A stretch of 19,327 bases of DNA from Desulfobulbaceae bacterium UBA5611 (GTDB lineage: Bacteria > Desulfobacterota > Desulfobulbia > Desulfobulbales > Desulfocapsaceae), in assembly GCA_002424635.1 (NCBI GenBank), contig DIKT01000074.1:1-19327 (forward strand), in the 5' to 3' direction. Below the pieces are notes generated by a model. It worked only from the letters and a program-made list of their open reading frames with translations, did no database searches and was not told where the DNA came from. A program made the position numbers and the translations under genes. How positions within the stretch are numbered: the stretch's first letter is position 1; each line of letters starts with the position of its first letter. Of the stretch, positions 13,753-19,327 are shown piece by piece.

Positions 13753-15426
13753 TCAAAAATATTTCACGGCCTGTAGCCAGATTTGACCCGAGGCGTCCGG
13801 GGCTGCCGTCGCCACCTCATTACCCAGCTTGTGGGCGTAACACGCATTCACCATAAAATTGTTGTAGTCTGCCCAGGTGAACCCAATTCCGGCACCACTC
13901 AAAGTTCTGTGGTTATCTTCGTTGGTCCAGGGATCCTGGTTGATGGTCCCGGTGCCGGTATCAGCAAAGCCGATCAGATGCATCTGCCCCGGCATGCTCT
14001 CCCAAAGCGTCGGCAGCAGCAGCCTTGCCTCCAGGGTCGCCACATAGGCCTCGTCCGAATATCCTTCACCTACCGGATAGGCGCGCACCGCATAGGGGCC
14101 ACCCAACGCCATCTTCTCTGAGATGTCCAGGTTCTGCGAGGCGAACTGGCCGTTGATCCCAGCGTAAAGGCCGATCCTGTCGGTGACGGTTTGCAGCCGC
14201 GCGACATCGTACCCCAGCTTCTGGAAGCTCCCGTTGGTTTGCGCCGTCGCCTCATCCACGGCCAGCGCCTCACGGCTGTTGATATCGACATCACCGATAC
14301 TTACGGTAAGCGAATACGTGTTCAGTCCGCCGCCAGCGAAACGGTCCCGATGGTTGCCGGCAAGTCCCCCCATCCCGACCCGGACATCCCTCTCGCTGAG
14401 CAGCGTATCGCCCACTTTGTCCCGAAAAATCTTGTCATCATACTCGGCCAGGGCGTAAAGATTGATATTGCGTGAACGAATCAGCGGATAGTTGCCGTAG
14501 ATGCTGGCGATCTGGGCTGTGCCATTGGCATCGAGGTACTCAAACTCCTCGCCCAGCTCGTAGTCCATGGCGGCGTAGGCGACCCCAGCCGTCGCCTTGC
14601 CCAGCTGTAACTGGTAGGAGGCGCGGCCATAAGTCATCCCGGAACCGGAGGTCAGGGCCCGCACGCTCAAGACATCTCCAAGGCCCAGCGGATTGTTGAG
14701 GTTCACCGTCGCCCCTATACGGTATCTGCCGGTGTAGTAGTTGCCGGCATTGTCGGCCTCGACGCTCCCGGTCACACGCTGCCCCGGAGTCAGATCAACG
14801 TTGAGGTCGGATGTACCCACTGCCGCGCCGGGAGTCAGGGTTGATTTCACGTTCACGCCGGGAATGTCGGAGAGCAGCAGGAGGCGGTTCTCCAGTGGGA
14901 CGATGGCGATGGTGCTCCCTGGTTCCGGGGCGTCGAGCAGGCCGCTGGCCAGTCCATCTCTGAGGTTTGTCTGGTTGTTCAGGGTGACGCTGCCGTATTG
15001 GCCCTCGAGCACGGCGATCGTCACGACCCCGTCTTTGATCTCCTGAGCGGGCAGATAGGCCTGGGCCACAAAATAGCCAGCGGCGTGGTAATGGTCGGCA
15101 ATCTTAGAGGCCATGGTGCGCAGCTCGAAGAGCGTCAGTTCGCCGCCAGGGACGAACCCCGTGATCGCCACCAGCTCGGCTTCGGTATAGAGCGTCTGGC
15201 CGGTCACCTGCAGCGAGCTGACCACAATTTTGACCTTATCCGCATCCGGAATGGCCGACGCCTGGCCCTGCTCGACCTGGATTGCGGGAATTGCTCTTTG
15301 CGGCATAGGGGCGGGCGGAACCTGCTGAATCTGACCGCCAGCGTCCGGCAGAAGCAACTGGGCGGCAAAGGCGCTTTGGTTCAATAGCAATAAGGCAACG
15401 GCAAATGATAACTTTCTTTTCAACAT
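13753..15426 (-). CDS. TpsB outer-membrane transporter of a two-partner secretion system (FhaC/ShlB family)
   Basis: 557 residues, the usual family length. Signal peptide MLKRKLSFAV...SAFAA, a Pro-rich linker helix region (about 30-60), POTRA_2-type domain (about 65-142) containing VTGQTLYTEAEL and HYHAAGYFVAQAYLP, then a second POTRA-like segment and a 16-strand-type barrel. The conserved L6 loop motif appears as VRAYPVGEGYSDEA (447-460), and the protein ends in a terminal Phe (VKYF), the BAM signal. Omp85-superfamily TpsB proteins recognise the TPS domain of their partner in the periplasm and export it without ATP. The partner gene lies 62 nt downstream. The start is supported by GAGGA about 8 nt before the ATG. 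The operon is predicted to be sigma54-dependent. Confidence 0.94.
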   Translation of the reverse strand: MLKRKLSFAVALLLLNQSAFAAQLLLPDAGGQIQQVPPAPMPQRAIPAIQVEQGQASAIPDADKVKIVVSSLQVTGQTLYTEAELVAITGFVPGGELTLFELRTMASKIADHYHAAGYFVAQAYLPAQEIKDGVVTIAVLEGQYGSVTLNNQTNLRDGLASGLLDAPEPGSTIAIVPLENRLLLLSDIPGVNVKSTLTPGAAVGTSDLNVDLTPGQRVTGSVEADNAGNYYTGRYRIGATVNLNNPLGLGDVLSVRALTSGSGMTYGRASYQLQLGKATAGVAYAAMDYELGEEFEYLDANGTAQIASIYGNYPLIRSRNINLYALAEYDDKIFRDKVGDTLLSERDVRVGMGGLAGNHRDRFAGGGLNTYSLTVSIGDVDINSREALAVDEATAQTNGSFQKLGYDVARLQTVTDRIGLYAGINGQFASQNLDISEKMALGGPYAVRAYPVGEGYSDEAYVATLEARLLLPTLWESMPGQMHLIGFADTGTGTINQDPWTNEDNHRTLSGAGIGFTWADYNNFMVNACYAHKLGNEVATAAPDASGQIWLQAVKYF

Positions 15427-15453
15427 AACGTGTCCTCGCGTTGTGGGTGTGTA

Positions 15454-15479
15454 CTACGACAAACTTCTACGACAAACTT
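15454..15479 (-). repeat. 13-bp tandem direct repeat in the tpsB leader
   Basis: CTACGACAAACTT occurs twice head to tail (15454-15466 and 15467-15479, + strand reading), 28 nt upstream of the tpsB start codon. It may be a slippage product or a site for a protein or RNA acting on the leader. Confidence 0.85.
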
Positions 15480-15733
15480 CACCGATTAGCCCAGATTGGA
15501 GCGGGTAATGCTCCACGTCCCGACCACTTTCCTTATTCACCTGCCGGAGTCGATCGGCCCTGACCGATATCAGCGGCGCTGCAACTGTCGCCCGGGGACA
15601 TCGCAGTCGCACTAAACAGGATTGTTGCTGACCGTCACTAATAACCTTCGATGGTGGGTTGCTTCTTGGGGTTTCAGCCCGGAGGCGCCAGACGACATCC
15701 ACCCACGCGCCTATATTTACTACTTTGATAACA

Positions 15734-15750
15734 AGCAATCTCTGTGCCCA
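15734..15750 (-). promoter_or_regulatory. Sigma54 (-24/-12) promoter of the TPS operon
   Basis: On the minus strand TGGGCACAGAGATTGCT fits the sigma54 consensus: GGCAC, then TTGCT, with the GG and GC dinucleotides (complements of 15747-15748 and 15735-15736) exactly 10 nt apart. Transcription should start near 15723, giving a leader of about 297 nt before tpsB at 15426. The first consensus T is a G. Confidence 0.7.
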
Positions 15751-15837
15751 GATTCCCGACACTTTCATGAATCACCTATCATCATGTTTTTGGGTAATAA
15801 AATGACTGCAAAATGACTTACAGGTCGGCAAAAAATT

Positions 15838-15868
15838 GGTCATATTTAACCGCTGGTCATATATGATT
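15838..15868 (-). promoter_or_regulatory. Putative tandem enhancer sites upstream of the TPS sigma54 promoter
   Basis: GTCATATTTAACCGCTGGT (15839-15857, + reading) shares 17 of 19 bases with 9288-9306. Two palindrome copies, GGTCATATTTAACC (15838-15851) and GGTCATATATGATT (15855-15868), start 17 bp apart and each match GGTCATATATGACC at 12 of 14 positions. The array lies about 115-145 nt upstream of the predicted start site, as expected for bEBP enhancers. Confidence 0.55.
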
Positions 15869-16122
15869 CAACTTCACCCTCCTTCTGGTGTTGCCAACCG
15901 GCAGAGGATGGGGGCTTATCCGGGTCCAAGTCGAGTCTGGTGAAGGCGTTGCTTTTGTCCGCTTAACGGACATGGCAGAACAGGAGAAGAAAAACAGGCG
16001 AGAAGGTAATTTACTACGGTGATAAGGAGTTGGTATAGGAGGGAAATCAGGTTCTTTCTCAGGCAGGTAACATAGAATACAGACGACAGGCTGGAGCAAA
16101 AAGCAACAGAAGAACCTGAGAC

Positions 16123-16158
16123 AAAAAAAGGGGTTCAGTCGTAGCGACTTAACCCCTT
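16123..16158 (-). terminator. Intrinsic terminator of tRNA-Phe
   Basis: On the minus strand AAGGGGTT and AACCCCTT arms plus inner AGTC/GACT pairs form a long stem around GCTAC, followed by seven or more T residues (complement of the A-run 16123-16129). It starts 10 nt after the tRNA CCA end. Confidence 0.9.
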
Positions 16159-16167
16159 AAAATTTGC

Positions 16168-16243
<76 letters not shown>

Positions 16244-16376
16244 ACATCATTGACGACGAAGATTAATTACACGACATCTTTTTTCCTGTCAACAGATTTC
16301 TCCGTTCAGGCAAGATCATCTTTCCAGCATAAGAAGGATGAATCAGCTGTTCTGCGAAAGAATTCGGAAAAAGCCA

Positions 16377-17210
16377 TCAGCTTGTCTTTTTCTTAGGTTC
16401 CTGTTTTGCATCCAGGGTGCCCAGGTCAAGGTCAAAGTCCAGATCAAAATCAAGATCATCGGCAACCGGCGGGGCAGATGTTGGCGGCGATATTTCTGTC
16501 AGCTCTGCTGAAAAATCAAGATCATCTAATGATAGATCTGTTAAATCGTTCTGCCCGGTATCTGATGCTGTAACCGCCGTTTTCCGCTCAGCCACCGGAC
16601 TATCAAATGCTGCCAGATCGAGATCGCCAAAATCCAGGTCAATATCCAGATCATTATTTGTCGCCATTGCCGCATCGGCAAGCACAATATCTTCGAGATC
16701 CGGCCGGGCCAGATCCGAGATATCAGCCAGATCATCAGGTATCTGCAGTTTTAACGGCGGCTCCTCCTCCCTGATCTGGCTATTAACCGGCGCATCTTCA
16801 AAACGGCTGGTATCCAGTAGTAAATCATCACCGACAGTCAACTCACTTTCCTTGGCCTCACTCTCAAAAGCCAGATCGAAATCATCAAAAGCAATCTCGC
16901 GATCATCCTCACTGCTGGCGACCGACTGAGGGACCTCCTGGAAGGCGACACCCTGATCCTCAGTTACCTCCGTCTCGAAGCTGATCTCCTCGCCAGCCTC
17001 TTCAGTAAGCAGATCCAGGTCCGGATCAAGGACCTCCACCATATCGTCTTCCATATCCACAACATCCATTTCTTCGGAGAGTTGCAGAAAAACCGGCACC
17101 GCTACAGAACAGGTGGTCCCTTTGAAACCCGGATCAGCCATGGGCTTATGGCATTTACGACAGGTATCGAGATGATCAAAAGATATATATCCACATTTTT
17201 CACAACGCAT
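16377..17210 (-). CDS. Zinc-ribbon protein with long Asp/Glu-rich C-terminal region, function unknown
   Basis: 277 residues from the ATG at 17210, preferred over GTG at 17216 because AAGGA sits 9 nt before it. The N-terminus MRCEKCGYISFDHLDTCRKC has two CxxC pairs (Cys3/6 and Cys17/20), a treble-clef or zinc-ribbon knuckle. The rest is highly acidic and mostly disordered, with repeated short DLDFD/DLDLD motifs. Near residues 254-264 the pattern is FDLDFDLDLG, and the C-terminus is basic (EPKKKTS). No catalytic domain or membrane segment is seen. It lies 110 nt downstream of nadC on the same strand. Its role is unknown; acidic repeats might bind cations or basic partners. Confidence 0.75.
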   Translation of the reverse strand: MRCEKCGYISFDHLDTCRKCHKPMADPGFKGTTCSVAVPVFLQLSEEMDVVDMEDDMVEVLDPDLDLLTEEAGEEISFETEVTEDQGVAFQEVPQSVASSEDDREIAFDDFDLAFESEAKESELTVGDDLLLDTSRFEDAPVNSQIREEEPPLKLQIPDDLADISDLARPDLEDIVLADAAMATNNDLDIDLDFGDLDLAAFDSPVAERKTAVTASDTGQNDLTDLSLDDLDFSAELTEISPPTSAPPVADDLDFDLDFDLDLGTLDAKQEPKKKTS

Positions 17211-17320
17211 AATCACTTTTCCTTTATGAGCTCTTTGGAGGCAGTCATACGAAACAGATGGCTATATTTTAAAAACGATTCCAGTATTGCACATTCCTGC
17301 CCTGACAATCAACAACTAAT

Positions 17321-18205
17321 TCAAGAGAGCCAGTCCATGCCGATATCACAGGAGCCGGCCGAATGGGTAAGAGCGCCAATGGAGATGATATCAACTCCGC
17401 TTTGCGCCGCCGCCAGCACCGTTTCCAGCGTCACACCACCTGAGGCCTCAACCAGGGCTTGATGATCAATAAGGCGGACGGCCTCCTGCATGGTGGCCAG
17501 ATCCATATTATCGAGCATGATAATATCGACCCCACAGGCCAGACATTCGCTCACCTGCTCGAGGGTATCGGTTTCGACTTCAATACGCAGGGTATGGGGA
17601 ATGGTCCGGCGCAGTAAAGCCACTGCCTTGGTAATGGAGCCGCAGGCCTCGATATGATTATCCTTGACCAGGATACCGTCCGCCAGGTTAAAACGATGAT
17701 TATAACCGCCGCCGACCCTGACCGCATATTTTTCCAGCAGGCGTAGACCGGGGGTGGTCTTGCGGGTATCGGTGATCCGTACCGGATACGCCTGCACCTC
17801 TGTCACAAATCGGGCCGTGAGAGTGGCAATGCCCGACAGGCGCTGCAGAAGATTAAGCGCCACCCGCTCAGCCTTTAACAGATCAATCACCGGACCTGAG
17901 ACTGTTAACAGCTGATCACCTGCCGCCACCTTGGTGCCATCGGCCAGCAAATTCTCTATTTTGATGGCTGGATTCTGCACCCGAAAGACCTCGGCGGCCA
18001 CCGCTTCACAGCCGGCGACAACAAAAGGCTCTCTGGCCACAATCCGGGCCCTGCCCATATCTTGCGGGTGAAAGATCGATTCACTGGTCAGATCGCCGCG
18101 GCCGACATCCTCGGCCAGAAAGGAGCGGATCAGGATATGGAGGGCCGCCTTATCCAAGATCTTGCAACCGTTGTTCAGCTTCACCAATCTTGGCCAGAGT
18201 CGCAT
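17321..18205 (-). CDS. nadC: Nicotinate-nucleotide pyrophosphorylase (carboxylating), quinolinate phosphoribosyltransferase
   Basis: 294 residues from the ATG at 18205. Converts quinolinate and PRPP to nicotinate mononucleotide, CO2 and pyrophosphate in de novo NAD synthesis. Family motifs are intact: EDVGRGDLTS, LNLLQRLSGIAT, ITDTRKTTPGLR, RVGGGYNHRFNLADGILVKDNH, EVET, LDNMD, EASGGV and SIGALTHS. Homologues usually begin near LDKAALHILIRSFLAEDVG, so a TTG at 18157, overlapping the valS stop by 8 nt, is a likely alternative start; neither site has a strong Shine-Dalgarno. The overlap with valS indicates co-transcription and translational coupling. Confidence 0.93.
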   Translation of the reverse strand: MRLWPRLVKLNNGCKILDKAALHILIRSFLAEDVGRGDLTSESIFHPQDMGRARIVAREPFVVAGCEAVAAEVFRVQNPAIKIENLLADGTKVAAGDQLLTVSGPVIDLLKAERVALNLLQRLSGIATLTARFVTEVQAYPVRITDTRKTTPGLRLLEKYAVRVGGGYNHRFNLADGILVKDNHIEACGSITKAVALLRRTIPHTLRIEVETDTLEQVSECLACGVDIIMLDNMDLATMQEAVRLIDHQALVEASGGVTLETVLAAAQSGVDIISIGALTHSAGSCDIGMDWLS

Positions 18206-19327
18206 CCAGCTCTTCTTTTTTCTCTCGTTCCTTCATCACCACATCGGCCGGGGCATTGCTGAGAAATTTCTCACTGACCAGTTTGGCATTGATCTGGGCG
18301 AGCTTGGCCTCGATCTTCTGCCGTTCGCGGCCAAGCTTAGCCGTTTCTTTCTCGACATCAACCAGGCCCTTGAGAGGAACATAAATTTCCACATCTTTGT
18401 AGAGGTAACTGGCAGCGTCCGCTGGTTTTTCACCGGACTCGGCTACCACCAGGGAACTGAGTCGGGTCATGTCAACAAGAGTTGCCGTAAAAGACTGGAT
18501 AAAGGCCATCCGGGCCGGGGCAGGACAAATAATAAAGGCCTCGATCTGGATGGAGGGATGGACATCGGCCTCGGCCCGGATGTTACGGATGCCGGTAATC
18601 ACCCCCATCAACAGCTCGACCTGCTCTTCGACCCCGCTGTTGAGCCAGGCTTCATTAATTTCAGGATAGGAGCTGGTCATCAGGGTCGCACGCCTGCCGG
18701 GCAGGACACTCCAGATCTCCTCGGTGACAAAAGGGGTGATGGGGTGAATCAATTTAAGAATGGTCTCCAGAACCAGCAACAGCACCCCGCGGGCTTGATC
18801 TCTGATAGTGTCATCCTTGCTGAACAGATCCGGCTTGATCCACTCCAGATACCAGTCACAGAACTCATGCCAGACGAACTGATAGAGGGCCGAGGCGGCA
18901 TCATTGAAGCGATAGCCATCGAGTGCCGCCCGTACCTCGGCGGTGGTGGCGGCCGTACGGCTCAGGATCCATTGATGGATCAGGGACAGCTCAGCCACAT
19001 CACCGGTCCAGGCGGTGATGGACTTTTCATCAGCGGCCACATGCATCAGGGCGAAACGGGCCGCATTCCAGATTTTATTGATAAAAAAGCGATAACCCTC
19101 AATGCGTTCCTCATCAAGTTTTATCTCCCGGCCCTGGGCGGCAAAGGCGGTCAGGGTGAAACGCAGGGCATCGGTGCCGTATTTATCGATCACCTCAAGA
19201 GGATCAATCACATTACCGGTCGACTTGGACATCTTTTTGCCGTGCTTGTCCCGTACCAGGGCATGGAGATAGACATCACGAAAGGGCACTTCATCTTGAA
19301 AATGCAGGCCCATCATCATCATGCGGG
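18150..19327 (-). CDS. valS: Valyl-tRNA synthetase, C-terminal part (5' end outside window)
   Basis: The frame is open to the right edge, giving about 392 residues of the 3' part of the gene. The KMSKSTGN class I signature lies about 30 residues in, preceded by MMMMGLHFQDEVPFRDVYLHALV, typical of ValRS. The tRNA-binding anticodon domain follows, then the ValRS-specific C-terminal coiled-coil arm (GLVDVEKETAKLGRERQKIEAKL to the end), so the enzyme is valyl- and not isoleucyl- or leucyl-specific. It charges tRNA-Val in the cytoplasm. The ATG at 19322 is an internal Met, not the start. It overlaps nadC downstream. Confidence 0.95.
   Translation of the reverse strand, partial: RMMMMGLHFQDEVPFRDVYLHALVRDKHGKKMSKSTGNVIDPLEVIDKYGTDALRFTLTAFAAQGREIKLDEERIEGYRFFINKIWNAARFALMHVAADEKSITAWTGDVAELSLIHQWILSRTAATTAEVRAALDGYRFNDAASALYQFVWHEFCDWYLEWIKPDLFSKDDTIRDQARGVLLLVLETILKLIHPITPFVTEEIWSVLPGRRATLMTSSYPEINEAWLNSGVEEQVELLMGVITGIRNIRAEADVHPSIQIEAFIICPAPARMAFIQSFTATLVDMTRLSSLVVAESGEKPADAASYLYKDVEIYVPLKGLVDVEKETAKLGRERQKIEAKLAQINAKLVSEKFLSNAPADVVMKEREKKEELDATLAKIGEAEQRLQDLG

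Larger units (their letters stand above)
15427..16122. other. Long regulatory/intergenic region upstream of the TPS operon
   Basis: About 700 nt without a supportable gene: ORFs at 15454-15768 (minus), 15622-15816 (+) and 15857-16099 (minus) lack good Shine-Dalgarno sites and protein-like composition. It contains a 13-bp tandem repeat near tpsB, a sigma54 promoter, tandem enhancer-like palindromes, a small GTCCG-CTTAA-CGGAC hairpin (about 15957-15971) and a 10-bp inverted repeat TCAGGTTCTT (16048-16057) / AAGAACCTGA (16110-16119) ahead of the tRNA terminator. The 5' leader of the tpsB message would be about 300 nt. Confidence 0.6.

Noticed and set aside
15454..16099. Small ORFs upstream of tpsB (15454-15768, 15622-15816, 15857-16099)
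   Set aside because: They cross the sigma54 promoter, the direct repeat and the enhancer-like sites, and their translations look random.

Overview
The window looks like chromosome of a Gram-negative bacterium. It encodes outer-membrane beta-barrels, a two-partner secretion (TPS) pair, sigma54 enhancer-binding proteins (bEBPs) and a very large soluble hybrid kinase. This mix, together with the style of the outer-membrane proteins, fits Desulfobacterota (former Deltaproteobacteria). That placement is an inference, since no rRNA or clade-specific marker is present.

Layout, left to right. (1) 1-1200: the tail of one outer-membrane beta-barrel gene and a complete second one on the + strand, closed by a hairpin terminator. 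(2) 1264-9069, minus strand: a REC-type bEBP whose start overlaps the stop of a 1459-residue hybrid histidine kinase (five PAS, HisKA, HATPase, two REC, HPt), then an independent PAS-type bEBP. The two bEBPs align without gaps over their whole AAA+ and HTH halves. (3) 9070-10101, + strand: a non-coding region with a strong sigma54 promoter, then a 14-codon truncated copy and a full copy of a DUF3309 small membrane protein, then a terminator. (4) 10109-15750, minus strand: an L,D-transpeptidase gene downstream of a TPS operon (TpsB transporter, then a TpsA exoprotein with ESPR, TPS domain, beta-helix repeats, MBG/YDG-like domain and Pro/Thr tail). A second sigma54 promoter lies about 300 nt upstream of tpsB. 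(5) 16123-19327, minus strand: tRNA-Phe with terminator, a zinc-ribbon protein with an Asp-rich body, nadC and the 3' part of valS.

Main observation: the DUF3309 and TPS sigma54 promoters each have, roughly 125-145 nt upstream of the expected transcription start, a 19-bp sequence identical at 17 positions (GTCATATWTAACCRCTGGT). It contains a degenerate palindrome approximating GGTCATATATGACC. A related palindrome overlaps the L,D-transpeptidase start. With the two bEBPs carrying near-identical DNA-binding domains next door, the simplest reading is a local sigma54 regulon. In it a phosphorelay (hybrid kinase to REC-bEBP) and a second PAS sensor-bEBP converge on the same enhancers, and so on a surface exoprotein, a small membrane protein and perhaps a peptidoglycan enzyme. 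The promoters and motif are read directly from the sequence; the regulatory link is inference.
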